A stretch of DNA of 64,000 bases from Clostridium algoriphilum (GTDB lineage Bacteria > Bacillota > Clostridia > Clostridiales > Clostridiaceae): assembly GCF_020443705.1 (NCBI RefSeq), contig NZ_JAIZZK010000006.1, positions 1 through 64,000 of the forward strand. Reading direction: 5' to 3'. Of the stretch, positions 17,062 to 26,728 are shown piece after piece. The notes under the pieces are model-generated. The model saw only the letters and a program-made list of their open reading frames with translations. It did not search any database and had not been told where the DNA came from. The first letter of the stretch is position 1; the number at the start of each line of letters is the position of its first letter. The translations under genes were made by a program, and so were the position numbers.

Positions 17062-17748
17062 ATGCCAAGGAAAGAAAAAAATTTATCTCAAAGTGTTGCT
17101 GATGATATCCTCGCAATGATTACTATAGACAAAAGGTTTGTTATTGGGGATAAGCTACCAAATGAAAATGAGCTAGCAAAGGAGCTGCAAGTAAGCAGGA
17201 CTACATTACGGGAAGGCATTCGTATTTTAGTTACCCATAATATACTTGATATTAAAAGGGGAAAAGGTACATACGTAGCAAACCATGATAAGCTTGATGG
17301 AAATTTTGGATTAGAAGAGTTTTCTACATTTAAAACGAATATAAAAGATTTGTATGAAATGAGATTGATATTTGAACCTCAAACCGCTTTTTATGCAGCA
17401 AAACGTGCAACAGATAAGGAACTCGCCAGAATATTATATTATGGTAAATTAGAGGAAGAAAAAATATTAAATAATGTTGATCGAACCGAGGCTGAACAAG
17501 CTTTCCATAAATCGATTGCAAAGGCAACTCATAATGAGTTTATGAATAAATTAATGCCAATACTTTATAAAGCCATTGATAAAGGGGTTACTTTATCATT
17601 AGAAAATAAATCTATAATACGAGATACGCTTAATGATCATCACATTATTATGGGATTTTTAGAAGCTAGAGATGCCGAGGGTGCAAAAACTGCAATGAAA
17701 CTTCATATTTTACGTGCGATGCGAGGACTAGGAATAAATAATGTATAG
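17062..17748 (+). CDS. FadR-subfamily GntR transcriptional regulator
   Basis: The winged helix is at residues about 8-75 (GDKLPNENELAKELQVSRTTLREGIRILV, KRGKGTYV), followed by the all-helical FCD ligand domain (YEMRLIFEPQTAFYAAKRAT, FHKSIAKATHNE, DHHIIMGFLEARDAEGA). It probably binds a sugar acid or other carboxylate and controls the next gene, ilvD, 89 bases downstream. A strong AAGGAGG site precedes the start. A stem-like dyad (AAAGATGTT with AACATCTTT, 16974-17024) upstream may be its own control region. Confidence 0.88.
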   Translation: MPRKEKNLSQSVADDILAMITIDKRFVIGDKLPNENELAKELQVSRTTLREGIRILVTHNILDIKRGKGTYVANHDKLDGNFGLEEFSTFKTNIKDLYEMRLIFEPQTAFYAAKRATDKELARILYYGKLEEEKILNNVDRTEAEQAFHKSIAKATHNEFMNKLMPILYKAIDKGVTLSLENKSIIRDTLNDHHIIMGFLEARDAEGAKTAMKLHILRAMRGLGINNV

Positions 17749-17764
17749 AATTTACATTACATCA

Positions 17765-17793
17765 TTGACAACAGACGTCATACAACATACAAT
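17765..17793 (+). promoter_or_regulatory. Sigma-A promoter of ilvD with an internal palindrome
   Basis: TTGACA (17765-17770), 17-base spacer, TACAAT (17788-17793). The spacer contains GACGTC within ACAGACGTCATAC, a likely operator for the adjacent GntR regulator. Confidence 0.65.
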
Positions 17794-17837
17794 AAAAATA
17801 TACAACGAGTTATTATAATATAAAAGGTGGTTAGATT

Positions 17838-19508
17838 ATGAGAAGTGATGTAGTAACAAAAGGTACAAGCAGAGCACCTCAGCGTGCACTTTTTAATGCG
17901 TTAGGTTTCACAAAAGAAGAGATGGAAAGACCTCTTATTGGTATTGTTAGCTCAAAGAATGATATTGTACCAGGTCATATGAATTTAGATAAAATTGTAG
18001 AGGCTGTGAAAATAGGTGTGTCAATGGCGGGGGGGACTCCAATTGTTTTTCCAGCAATAGCCGTTTGTGATGGAATTGCGATGGGACATCAAGGAATGAA
18101 GTATTCATTGGCTACGAGAGATTTAATTGCAGATTCTACTGAAGCAATGGCAATGGCACATGCTTTTGATGCACTAGTAATGGTCCCTAATTGTGATAAA
18201 AACGTTCCAGGACTTTTAATGGCGGCTGCAAGAGTTAATATACCATCAATTTTTGTAAGTGGTGGACCTATGCTTGCAGGAAAGATTGACGGATGCAAAA
18301 CAAGCTTTTCAAGTATATCGGAGGCAGTTGGTTCTTTCAATGTTGGTAAAATCACAGAAGAAAAGTTAGAAGAGTTTGAGAATAAGTGTTGTCCTACCTG
18401 TGGTTCTTGTTCAGGCATGTATACTGCAAATAGTATGAATTGCTTAACAGAAGTTCTTGGAATGGCACTTGGCGGGAATGGTACTATACCAGCAGTTTAT
18501 TCTGAGAGGATTAGACTTGCAAAGCATGCTGGAATGAAAATTATGGAGTTATTAGAAAAGAACATAAGACCAAGAGATATTATGACTGAAGATGCATTTA
18601 AAAATGCTTTAACCATGGATATGGCTCTTGGATGCAGCACAAATAGTATGCTTCATTTACCAGCAATCGCACATGAAGTTGGTATTGAATTAAATGTTGA
18701 TATGGCAAATGACATTAGTGATAAAACCCCTAATCTTTGCCACCTCGCACCTGCGGGACATACTTATGTTGAGGACCTAAATGAAGCTGGTGGCGTTTAT
18801 GCTGTCATGAATGAGATTAATAAATTAAATTTACTAAATACCACCTTAATAACATGTACAGGTCAAACTGTTGCACAAAATATTAAGGGATGCGAAATTG
18901 AAGGTAATGATGTAATTAGAAGCATTACAAATCCTTATAGTAGTACTGGTGGCATTGCAGTCCTTAAAGGGAATCTTGCTCCAGATTCATGTGTTGTAAA
19001 ACGCTCTGCGGTTTCACCAGAAATGTTAAAACACAAAGGGCCAGCAAGAGTATTTGATTGTGAAGAGGATGCATTAAGTGCTATTAACTCAGATAAAATT
19101 GTTGAAGGCGATGTTATAGTTATCAGATATGAAGGCCCTAAGGGTGGACCGGGCATGAGAGAAATGCTTAATCCAACATCTGCAATTATGGGAAGAGGGT
19201 TAGGTAATAGCGTAGCCCTTATAACAGATGGCAGGTTTAGTGGTGCAACTCGTGGTGCTGCAATTGGGCATGTTTCTCCAGAAGCAGCAGTCGGTGGTAA
19301 TATTGCTTTAATAAAAGAAGACGATATTATATCAATAGATATAGAAGCCAACTCTATTGATTTTGCAGTTAGCGATGAGGAACTTAAAGTGAGAAGAGCA
19401 AATTGGAAACCAAGACAACCTAAGATTACTACAGGCTATCTTGCAAGGTATGCTGCATTAGTATCATCTGGTAACAGAGGTGCTATTTTAGAAATTCCTA
19501 AAGCCTAA
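17838..19508 (+). CDS. ilvD: Dihydroxy-acid dehydratase (IlvD/Edd family)
   Basis: The enzyme dehydrates 2,3-dihydroxy acids in valine/isoleucine synthesis using an iron-sulfur cluster. Cysteines are seen in [27 protein letters not shown] and [13 protein letters not shown]. The C-terminal barrel has [13 protein letters not shown] and [20 protein letters not shown]. 556 aa is typical. No other ilv gene is nearby, and the linked FadR-type regulator is more usual for sugar-acid dehydratases of the same family, so the substrate is not certain. Confidence 0.88.
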   Translation: MRSDVVTKGTSRAPQRALFNALGFTKEEMERPLIGIVSSKNDIVPGHMNLDKIVEAVKIGVSMAGGTPIVFPAIAVCDGIAMGHQGMKYSLATRDLIADSTEAMAMAHAFDALVMVPNCDKNVPGLLMAAARVNIPSIFVSGGPMLAGKIDGCKTSFSSISEAVGSFNVGKITEEKLEEFENKCCPTCGSCSGMYTANSMNCLTEVLGMALGGNGTIPAVYSERIRLAKHAGMKIMELLEKNIRPRDIMTEDAFKNALTMDMALGCSTNSMLHLPAIAHEVGIELNVDMANDISDKTPNLCHLAPAGHTYVEDLNEAGGVYAVMNEINKLNLLNTTLITCTGQTVAQNIKGCEIEGNDVIRSITNPYSSTGGIAVLKGNLAPDSCVVKRSAVSPEMLKHKGPARVFDCEEDALSAINSDKIVEGDVIVIRYEGPKGGPGMREMLNPTSAIMGRGLGNSVALITDGRFSGATRGAAIGHVSPEAAVGGNIALIKEDDIISIDIEANSIDFAVSDEELKVRRANWKPRQPKITTGYLARYAALVSSGNRGAILEIPKA

Positions 19509-19667
19509 TTTAAAATTAATTTAATAAATTACAAATAAACGCCGCATTTTAGAAACTCATAGGCATGAAGGCTTTATAAAGCGTTTTTGTAAGGTTATAA
19601 TATATTCGCCTGAAAAATATTATTTTACAACACAGTTGGATGTAATACCGTGAGTTCATATGATGTA

Positions 19668-19707
19668 AATTACAACCTCGACTAGATAATTAGTCGAGGT
19701 TGTAATT
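19668..19707. terminator. Bidirectional terminator
   Basis: AATTACAACCTCGACTA (19668-19684) pairs perfectly with TAGTCGAGGTTGTAATT (19691-19707). It separates ilvD from the convergent DUF2383-like gene. The CTCGACTA core recalls the stems of the other repeat terminators. Confidence 0.7.
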
Positions 19708-19741
19708 CATTAATTATTAAAAAAACTATAACATATCAGTG

Positions 19742-20188
19742 TTACTGTGCGTTTCGTGTAGTACTAATAAGGGTATTAAGTGAGTTAATATTAGTTTGAT
19801 GTTGAGTTATTATATTATTTAAAAGCTTCGAGCTACTAGAATTAGTGTTATCAGCTAATAATTCCTTTATAGCTTTTATACCCATGTACTCATCTTGAAG
19901 TGCTTCTTTGAGATAAGCAGTATTATCAGTAGTACCAATATGCTTTATATTCGAAATAGTCTCTGCTACTACACCTTGAATTCCTACACTTTCTGATGGA
20001 TTACCACCGAGGTTCTGTATTTTAGTACAGATTTGAGAAGCGTGGTGCCTATGAGTTTGCTGTATTTTTTGTAGTTCATTTTTAGTGATTACAGCGTTTG
20101 CATGCTCGATTAAGGCATCAAAACTTTTAATAGCCATATATTCACCTTCGAGAATGGTATTTAAACTCTTAATATTCTTACTATTCAT
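19742..20188 (-). CDS. DUF2383/ferritin-like four-helix protein
   Basis: The 148-residue helical protein has the pattern EGEYMAIKSFDALIEHA, QQTHRHHASQI and LQDEYMGIKAIKELL, with Glu and His in places typical of ferritin-like or DUF2383 (PA2169-type) bundles. AGGAGGTGATATT before ATG 20188 fixes the start; the frame also reads upstream to 20239 without a site. A role in stress or metal handling is possible but not shown. Confidence 0.65.
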   Translation of the reverse strand: MNSKNIKSLNTILEGEYMAIKSFDALIEHANAVITKNELQKIQQTHRHHASQICTKIQNLGGNPSESVGIQGVVAETISNIKHIGTTDNTAYLKEALQDEYMGIKAIKELLADNTNSSSSKLLNNIITQHQTNINSLNTLISTTRNAQ

Positions 20189-20392
20189 AATATCACCTCC
20201 TCTATTATTTATGTTGCCCAAATGAACTATTAATATCATAAATAAATCTCATGAATTTATAATTAATATTTTTAGAGTATTATGCAAGTTCTTGGTAACG
20301 GAGGATACTTACTTTTTAGTGCAAGTATATTACTATGTTATTAAGGAAATATATATAAGTAAAAGAAAAAATGAATTAAAGGAGTGATATTA

Positions 20393-20581
20393 ATGAAAGC
20401 TCACGTTGATAAGGATACATGTATTGGATGTGGATTGTGCCCAGAAGTATGTCCTGAAATTTTCGAAATGGATGAAGATGGAAAAGCCGTGGCATCATCA
20501 GATGAAGTGCTAGAAAATTTATTAAGTAGTGCAAAGGATGCAGAAGAACAATGTCCTGTTAATGCAATTACAGTAGAGTAA
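20393..20581 (+). CDS. Ferredoxin, single 4Fe-4S cluster
   Basis: This 62-residue electron carrier has CIGCGLCPEVCPE near the N-terminus and QCPVNAI near the end. The three cysteines of CxxCxxC plus the later CP ligand bind one cluster; an additional Cys follows in PEVCP. The acidic surface is typical of clostridial monocluster ferredoxins. GGAG before ATG 20393 is preferred over the in-frame ATG at 20384. Monocistronic, with its own terminator. Confidence 0.92.
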   Translation: MKAHVDKDTCIGCGLCPEVCPEIFEMDEDGKAVASSDEVLENLLSSAKDAEEQCPVNAITVE

Positions 20582-20593
20582 AACAATTGAAAT

Positions 20594-20654
20594 GCACCAA
20601 TTATGTGTTTTAGGGTATGAAATTAAATCCTACTATAAAACATAAAATTGGTGC
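20594..20654. terminator. Bidirectional terminator
   Basis: GCACCAATTATGTGTTTTA (20594-20612) pairs with TAAAACATAAAATTGGTGC (20636-20654), between the ferredoxin and the convergent mini-kinase. Confidence 0.6.
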
Positions 20655-20703
20655 TGAGTTTTTAATATAGCTTGTTTATTAACAATTAACTTTCTATTAA
20701 ATA

Positions 20704-21294
20704 CTAATAATGTATACCATTATTAATATCAAAAATATATTTTGTGCTCCAATCCTTATATAATTGTATATCTGTATTTTGTAGGGTGTTGAAGAAATCA
20801 TCTAATACACCTAATTTATATAAACTTTTTAAGATTGAATTTGGGTACGGAATGATTTTGTCATAGGTCCGTCTGGGATCAATAATCATAATAGACACAT
20901 CTTCTTGAACAAATATATGCTCACATCTAATGTCGAGTCTAGTGAAACCTAAATTTTTAAAATCCTTAATTAATTCAATTAAATTTTTAGATAAATTAGC
21001 ACTAAGACCGTACTGCATAATATAATTTTCAATTAGTACCCCGCCAACATAGTCTCTTATCATGCAGTTACTGTTATATTCATAAACATTAGGAAAATGT
21101 TTATTTCCTTCAACAGATTTTAATATTTCATATTCATGTTTGCAATTTGCTTCTTTAAAAAATATCTTTAAAGCATTGCCATCAGGCAATAAATAGACTT
21201 TCCCATTACGTCCTTGCCCTAAATACTTACAAGTGCTTAAATCTATATTAAAGCAGTTTATATTTCCGTTATTTGAATTTTTTATGCTTCTCAA
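20704..21294 (-). CDS. Mini protein-kinase-like protein (second paralogue)
   Basis: The 196-residue reduced kinase fold has glycine loop LGQGRNGKVY and lysine segment ALKIFFKE. CMIRDYVGGVLIENYI is a hinge-like part, and GFTRLDIRCEHIFV and IMIIDPRR are at the catalytic and metal positions. It parallels the 9125-9649 protein throughout, with a C-terminal Y/F-K-DWS motif in both. The start is TTG at 21294 with AAGGAGGTGAT upstream. Target unknown; both lack the bulk of the C-lobe of full Ser/Thr kinases. Confidence 0.65.
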   Translation of the reverse strand: MRSIKNSNNGNINCFNIDLSTCKYLGQGRNGKVYLLPDGNALKIFFKEANCKHEYEILKSVEGNKHFPNVYEYNSNCMIRDYVGGVLIENYIMQYGLSANLSKNLIELIKDFKNLGFTRLDIRCEHIFVQEDVSIMIIDPRRTYDKIIPYPNSILKSLYKLGVLDDFFNTLQNTDIQLYKDWSTKYIFDINNGIHY

Positions 21295-21521
21295 GTTATA
21301 TCACCTCCTTCCTTAATATGTATCTAGATTTGTGAAGCAATTATAAATTCACAGATACAATTAAGAAATGGTTATTTAAAGATGATAATAATAAATTTTT
21401 ACTATATATTATTAATTATATATGAGAGTGTGACACAGGCAAAATAAATAAACTATAAATATCTTGATTAATAAAACTATGAACTTTATAATTGGGTTAT
21501 AAGCTTAAAAGAAGGTGACAA

Positions 21522-23231
21522 ATGGGTACAATTAATGATTACTACAATCAAGTTATATGTGATATTAATGAAGGTGTTATTGTTATAGATAAAAAAGGAA
21601 TTATAAAAATTATTAATAATGCAGCTGAAAAAATGTTGAAGGTTGATGCAGAAAGTAGCATAGGAAAATATATTTTAAATATATTCCCGTATGGTGAATT
21701 ATTAAGTGTAATTAAAAATGGAGAAGCACAATTGAATAAAGAAGAGGGAGAATTTATTGTTACCCGTAAAGTTATAAGTCGAAATGGAGAAGTTATAGGT
21801 GGACTCCAAATATTTAGTGAAAAAATAGATAATAAGTTATTAGTTCATTCAGAAGAGGATATAACTCGAGGGAACATTATAAAAACAATATTTAATACTT
21901 TAGATGAATTTGTAGTTGTAGTAGATGAGAATGGAATTATAACTATGATGAGTAATGGATATAAAGAATTTATTAAATGCCAAAATCCAGAAGGAAAACA
22001 TGTAACAGAAGTTATTGAGAATACAAAATTACATATAGTTGCAAGGACTGGTAAAAAAGAGTACGGAGTGATTCAAGAAACTAATGGTCATAAAATGATT
22101 TCTATGAGGGTTCCTATAAAGGAAGATGGTATAATTGTTGGGGCAATTGGAAAAGTAATGTTTAAGGATTATTGCAATTTTAAAATATTAGGTAATAATC
22201 TAAGTAATTTAGAGAAAGAAGTTGAATACAGTAAAAAGGAACTAAGCACAGATCAAAAAGCAATATATACTTTTGATAACATTATAGGTGAAAGTATTAA
22301 AAGTTTAGAAGTAATGAACCTTGCGAAAAGAGTGGCAAAAATAGACTCAAACGTTTTAATTACTGGAGAAAGTGGAACTGGTAAAGAACTTTTCGCTCAT
22401 TCTATTCACAATGCTAGTAGAAGGTGTTTAAAACCATTTATAAAAATTAATTGTGGAGCTATTCCAAGAGAGCTTTTTGAGTCAGAAATGTTTGGCTATG
22501 AGGAAGGTGCTTTCACGGGTGCTAAAAAATCAGGTAAGAGAGGTAAGTTTGAACATGCAAATGGTGGTACTATATTATTAGATGAAATTGGTGATATGCC
22601 TATGAATATGCAAGTTAAACTTCTAAGAGTTATTCAAGAAAAAGAATTGGTAAAAGTTGGTGGAAACGATGCTATAAAAATCGACGTGCGAATAATTGCA
22701 TCTACTAATAAGTCATTAGAAAAGTTGATTCAAGATGGAAAATTTAGAGAAGATTTGTATTATAGGTTGGATGTTATGCATTTAAAAATACCTTCATTAA
22801 GAGAAAGAATAGAAGATATTGAAGAGTTATCAAATCAGTTAAGAATAAAAATATGCGAAAAACAGGGCATTTATTCTGAAGGTATTTCTACAGAAGCTAT
22901 TGGTTATCTAAAATCATATAGTTGGCCAGGAAACATAAGACAACTTGAAAATGTAATAGAAAGAGCTATTAACATGCTTGATGCGGACTTTTGTATAATG
23001 CCTAAGCATTTACCTGAAAAGATAACAGCAAATAAGATAAAAAAATATTCATTAGAAAATAACTATCTAAAAGAGGTTGTTGAGACTGTTGAAAAAGACC
23101 TTATTATGGAGTGTATAAAAAAGACAGGTGGAAATAAAAAAGAAACGGCGAGGATATTGGGGCTTAGTAGAGCTGGATTATATAAAAAATTAAATAGATA
23201 TAATTTAATGAAATTGGCTAATCTACAATAG
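21522..23231 (+). CDS. Sigma-54-dependent transcriptional activator with two PAS domains
   Basis: Two PAS-type sensor domains (residues about 10-90 and 120-215) precede a AAA+ domain. The AAA+ domain has Walker A GESGTGKE, the sigma-54 contact loop GAFTGA, LLDEIGDMP and ASTNKSLE. The C-terminal Fis-type helix-turn-helix is KKETARILGLSRAGLYKKL. It stands directly upstream of a thiolase gene that has a -24/-12 promoter, so it most likely activates thlA in response to a small molecule or redox state. 569 aa, AAGGTGA site. Confidence 0.92.
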   Translation: MGTINDYYNQVICDINEGVIVIDKKGIIKIINNAAEKMLKVDAESSIGKYILNIFPYGELLSVIKNGEAQLNKEEGEFIVTRKVISRNGEVIGGLQIFSEKIDNKLLVHSEEDITRGNIIKTIFNTLDEFVVVVDENGIITMMSNGYKEFIKCQNPEGKHVTEVIENTKLHIVARTGKKEYGVIQETNGHKMISMRVPIKEDGIIVGAIGKVMFKDYCNFKILGNNLSNLEKEVEYSKKELSTDQKAIYTFDNIIGESIKSLEVMNLAKRVAKIDSNVLITGESGTGKELFAHSIHNASRRCLKPFIKINCGAIPRELFESEMFGYEEGAFTGAKKSGKRGKFEHANGGTILLDEIGDMPMNMQVKLLRVIQEKELVKVGGNDAIKIDVRIIASTNKSLEKLIQDGKFREDLYYRLDVMHLKIPSLRERIEDIEELSNQLRIKICEKQGIYSEGISTEAIGYLKSYSWPGNIRQLENVIERAINMLDADFCIMPKHLPEKITANKIKKYSLENNYLKEVVETVEKDLIMECIKKTGGNKKETARILGLSRAGLYKKLNRYNLMKLANLQ

Positions 23232-23623
23232 TACACATGTAAACACTATGTACATGTGCTATTTTTATATAAATAATAGATACTCTATTACAACTGAGGA
23301 TATTAGGGAAAATTTAAAGCTTACTCATATCAATACATTGAAAGTACTTTTAGTTATTTTTTTAACATATTAGTTATAATATTAACAAGCTAAACTAAGA
23401 CAAGCAGTTACAGTTATTAATGTTAACTAAGTATACAGTTGTAATTATAATTAGCCTTACAATATTGGAAGAGGTTGGTATGATGAGCTTTGCGCAAGGT
23501 GGAATACTTGGCATGAAAAATGCTTATACTATATACATATACATAGGGAAACTTTTAAAGCAGATGATGAATTCCTATTATGTAGCAACAATAAATTAAA
23601 AAAAAATTAATGGAGGGGTTAAT
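23232..23623. other. Control region between the sigma-54 activator and thlA
   Basis: A terminator-like hairpin CACATGTA...TACATGTG lies at 23235-23262, followed by TATTTTTAT. The -24/-12 promoter is at 23509-23524. Between 23390 and 23450 the short repeats CAGTTACAGTTA and ATACAGTTGTAA could be activator sites. A short open frame across the promoter (LEEVGMMSFAQGG) is not supported as a gene. Confidence 0.45.
23509..23524 (+). promoter_or_regulatory. Sigma-54 (-24/-12) promoter of thlA
   Basis: TGGCATGAAAAATGCT matches the TGGCAYG-N4-TTGCW consensus except for one base at -13 or so, with exact GG-to-GC spacing. It lies 100 bases before the thlA start and next to a GAFTGA-type activator gene. 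Confidence 0.7.
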
Positions 23624-24802
23624 ATGAGAGAAGTAGTAATCGTAGCAGCCGCAAGAACAGCAATAGGATCTTTTGGTGGAGCATTATCAAAAGTAACAGC
23701 TGTACAATTAGGAGTAACTGCAGCTAAAGAAGCTATAAAAAGAGCAGGTATTAAACCAGAATTAATAGAAGAAGCTATAATCGGTAACGTTATACAAGCA
23801 GGACTTGGACAAAATGTTGCAAGACAAATAGCTATAAATGCAGGTTTGGCTGATGCAAGTTCAGCACTTACAATAAATAAGGTATGTGGTTCAGGACTAA
23901 GATCTGTAAGTTTAGCAGCACAAATTATTCAGTGTGGAGATGCAGATATAGTTTTAGCAGGTGGAACTGAAAGCATGAGTAATGCTCCATATGTACTTCC
24001 AGTCAATAGATGGGGTGCAAGAATGGGAAATGGTAAAACGGTTGATACTATGATTAATGATTCTCTTTGGGACGCATTCAATGATTATCATATGGGCGTT
24101 ACAGCAGAGAACATTGCAGAAAAGTGGAATATAACAAAAGAAGATCAAGATCAATTTTCTTTAAAAAGTCAATTAAAAACTGAAAAAGCTATAAAAGATG
24201 GCAAATTTAAAGATGAGATCGTTCCAGTTATAATTCCTCAAAGAAAAGGCGATCCAATAGTATTTGATACAGATGAATACCCAAAAGCTGGATCAACTAT
24301 AGAAAAATTGAATAAATTAAAACCAGCATTTAAAAAAGGCGGTACTGTAACAGCAGGTAATGCATCAGGAATAAATGATGGAGCAGCTATGTTTATAGTA
24401 ATGTCAAAGGCTAAAGCAGATGAATTAGGAGTTAAAGCTTTAGTTACTATTAAATCTTATGGTTCAGCTGGAGTAGATCCAAAAATAATGGGATACGGTC
24501 CAGTTCCTGCAACTCAAAAAGCTTTGAAAAAAGCAGGAATGACTGTAGCAGATTTAGATTTAATAGAAGCTAATGAAGCATTTGCTGCTCAATCAATAGC
24601 TGTAGGTAAAGATTTAGGATTTAATCAAGAGATAGTAAATGTTAATGGTGGAGCTATAGCACTTGGACATCCAGTAGGAGCTTCAGGAGCAAGAATACTT
24701 GTTTCATTAATACATGAAATGATAAAAAGAGATTCTAAAAAAGGACTTGCTACACTATGTATAGGTGGCGGCCAAGGAACTGCAGTTATTGTTGAAAGAT
24801 AA
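23624..24802 (+). CDS. thlA: Acetyl-CoA acetyltransferase (thiolase)
   Basis: The enzyme condenses two acetyl-CoA to acetoacetyl-CoA, the entry to butyrate/butanol formation and polyhydroxybutyrate-type routes. The acylated cysteine is in [10 protein letters not shown] (near 88), with [16 protein letters not shown] (catalytic His) and CIGGGQG (second Cys) at the C-terminus. 392 aa is the usual length. GGAGG site. Sigma-54 control is inferred from the promoter and adjacent activator; strong terminator downstream. Confidence 0.95.
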   Translation: MREVVIVAAARTAIGSFGGALSKVTAVQLGVTAAKEAIKRAGIKPELIEEAIIGNVIQAGLGQNVARQIAINAGLADASSALTINKVCGSGLRSVSLAAQIIQCGDADIVLAGGTESMSNAPYVLPVNRWGARMGNGKTVDTMINDSLWDAFNDYHMGVTAENIAEKWNITKEDQDQFSLKSQLKTEKAIKDGKFKDEIVPVIIPQRKGDPIVFDTDEYPKAGSTIEKLNKLKPAFKKGGTVTAGNASGINDGAAMFIVMSKAKADELGVKALVTIKSYGSAGVDPKIMGYGPVPATQKALKKAGMTVADLDLIEANEAFAAQSIAVGKDLGFNQEIVNVNGGAIALGHPVGASGARILVSLIHEMIKRDSKKGLATLCIGGGQGTAVIVER

Positions 24803-24813
24803 TAGCAAAATAG

Positions 24814-24842
24814 GACCAGCAAAATATGCTGGTCTTTTTTTT
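24814..24842 (+). terminator. Terminator of thlA
   Basis: GACCAGC (24814-24820) and GCTGGTC surround AAAATAT and are followed by eight T. Confidence 0.85.
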
Positions 24843-25038
24843 ATTTGTTTTAATAGTGTACAAGTATTTTTTTATTATAATATTAATTTTGTATTGTTAA
24901 TTAAGCAGGAGATGTATATAAAAACATTATATAACTTATAATATAAAGGATTTAAGGTTAATTTAATAATTATGTTATATAATACTAAAGAATAACTATA
25001 TATGTTATGTTATAATTATAAGGATAGGAGTGATATAG

Positions 25039-25557
25039 ATGGTTAAAATAAAAAATGCTGTACCAAACATTTTTACCTTAAGCAATATGTCTTGTGGAAT
25101 TATGTCTATACTTATGAGTTTTGATGGAAATTATAAATTAGCAGCAATGTTTATTCTTTTAGCAGGAATATTTGATAGATATGATGGTAAAATAGCTAGA
25201 CTTTTAAATGTAGAAAATGATTTAGGTAAAGAACTAGATTCATTATGTGATTTAGTATCATTTGGTGTAGCGCCTTCAATATTAATATTTAATATTTATA
25301 ATTTTACTCAGTTAGGTTCAATTGGATATTTGATGGTATTAATTTTTCCCGTAGCAGGTGCATATAGATTAGCAAAATATAATATAACAGATTTTGATGG
25401 CGTTTTCTCAGGAATTCCGATTACAATTACAGGAACATTTTTAGCTCTGTATGCTTTACTTATGTTTAACAAAGCTTCAAACTTAGGACCTACTATGTTT
25501 TTGATGGTTGTATTATCTTACTTAATGATAAGTAAATTAAGATTTAAAAAGAAATAA
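25039..25557 (+). CDS. pssA: CDP-diacylglycerol-serine O-phosphatidyltransferase
   Basis: This membrane enzyme makes phosphatidylserine from CDP-diacylglycerol and serine. The CDP-alcohol phosphotransferase signature is complete: DRYDGKIARLLN, then G, D and D in DLGKELDSLCD. Helices surround it (YLMVLIFPVAGAYRLA, MFLMVVLSYLMISK). 172 aa fits the short Gram-positive PssA form. No psd gene is adjacent. GGAG site, own terminator shared with the convergent deacetylase. Confidence 0.88.
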   Translation: MVKIKNAVPNIFTLSNMSCGIMSILMSFDGNYKLAAMFILLAGIFDRYDGKIARLLNVENDLGKELDSLCDLVSFGVAPSILIFNIYNFTQLGSIGYLMVLIFPVAGAYRLAKYNITDFDGVFSGIPITITGTFLALYALLMFNKASNLGPTMFLMVVLSYLMISKLRFKKK

Positions 25558-25603
25558 AAAACCATTTATTCTAGAACATAAATTAAAACGCAATTATAGC
25601 AGT

Positions 25604-25630
25604 AACCTCACTTTAAAGTGAGGTTTTTTT
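25604..25630. terminator. Terminator
   Basis: AACCTCACTTTAAAGTGAGGTT is a perfect dyad followed by T7. It lies between convergent pssA and the polysaccharide deacetylase, whose stop falls inside it. Confidence 0.75.
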
Positions 25631-26398
25631 AGTCTTAAATTTGTAATAATATTCAGGCGTGTTTTCAGTAATAGCTCTAAACTCATAACCTAAATCTTTA
25701 TAATATTTTATTATTCCAGGAAGTGCTTTTACAGTGTTTTTATTATTAGAATTGCAATGCATAAGGATTATAGCCAAATTTTCATTACCTTTAATAATTT
25801 TTGAATTTTTAATAAGTTGCGAAACACTTAAATTAGGATTTACACCATCACATAAATTAACATTCCAATCATACACTTTAAAATTATTTTTATGGAGATC
25901 GTTTAACGTAAAAGCATTGAGGCGCTTAGAGCTACCACCTGGGAATCTTATTATTTTAGGAGTAGTTCCTGTAATTTCTTCAATTTTTTTAGAAGTTTTT
26001 TTCATCTCATTAACAAATTCATCTGTACTTCTATATATTTTCTTGAAATTGTGACTGTAAGTGTGAAGACCGATGCCATGGCCTTCATTATATATTCTTT
26101 TAAGAATTATCTCTCTGCCTATTATTTCTTTGCCAACTACAAAAAAAGTAGCTTTTATTCTTTCCTTTTTTAATGCATCTAATAGTGCATCTGTAACAAC
26201 ATAGGTTGGACCATCATCAAAAGTTAAATAAACATATTTTGAAACTTTATAATCGCCAGAGTCTTTAAATGACGTATTTAGAGGCGCAAAGGCCTGGGTG
26301 TTTTTTTTAATATTAACTTTAGGAGAGAGGCTAGCAAATAAACAACATATAATAATTGTTGTAAAAACAAATAGGATATTTCTTTTTCTAAAATTCAT
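25613..26398 (-). CDS. Polysaccharide deacetylase (NodB domain), membrane-anchored
   Basis: After an N-terminal signal/anchor (NILFVFTTIIICCLFASLS) the NodB homology domain runs from about residue 50. It contains YLTFDDGPTYV (metal-binding Asp-Asp), ATFFVVGKE, GLHTYSHNF (His-x3-His), RFPGGSS and DWNVN, and ends with ILMHCN. It probably deacetylates peptidoglycan or another wall polymer outside the cell. AAAGGTGA before ATG 26398 favours this start over GTG 26410. Similar proteins act in spore cortex formation, but nothing here proves that role. Confidence 0.88.
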   Translation of the reverse strand: MNFRKRNILFVFTTIIICCLFASLSPKVNIKKNTQAFAPLNTSFKDSGDYKVSKYVYLTFDDGPTYVVTDALLDALKKERIKATFFVVGKEIIGREIILKRIYNEGHGIGLHTYSHNFKKIYRSTDEFVNEMKKTSKKIEEITGTTPKIIRFPGGSSKRLNAFTLNDLHKNNFKVYDWNVNLCDGVNPNLSVSQLIKNSKIIKGNENLAIILMHCNSNNKNTVKALPGIIKYYKDLGYEFRAITENTPEYYYKFKTKKTSL

Positions 26399-26728
26399 AA
26401 TATCACTCACCTTTAGTTTTTGTTATTACTAGTGTACCCAAAGAAAAATGTATTAAAGCATTATATATTTATATACAGAATTTACTTAAAAACAGATAAC
26501 ATTAAAAATTTAAAGCCAATTATCATAGATAATTTATTAATAGGATAAAACAGCAGTAGGAATATACAGATGATAAAACATTGACAATCAATGATTAAAT
26601 TTTGTATAATTATGTTGTTTAATAAATTTAGAATTTTCTGATTGCACAAAAAAATAATTAAAAAATAATTAAAATAATATATATTAGCAACTATAAAATC
26701 AACCTAAAGAACAGGAGGAGGTTATATT
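26399..26728. other. Divergent promoter region before hydF
   Basis: TTGACA (26581-26586) and TATAAT (26605-26610) with an 18-base spacer point to hydF. The remainder is AT-rich, with A-tracts near 26645-26685 and no gene. Confidence 0.55.
26581..26610 (+). promoter_or_regulatory. Sigma-A promoter of hydF
   Basis: Consensus TTGACA and TATAAT hexamers are separated by 18 bases, giving a leader of about 110 bases. Confidence 0.6.
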
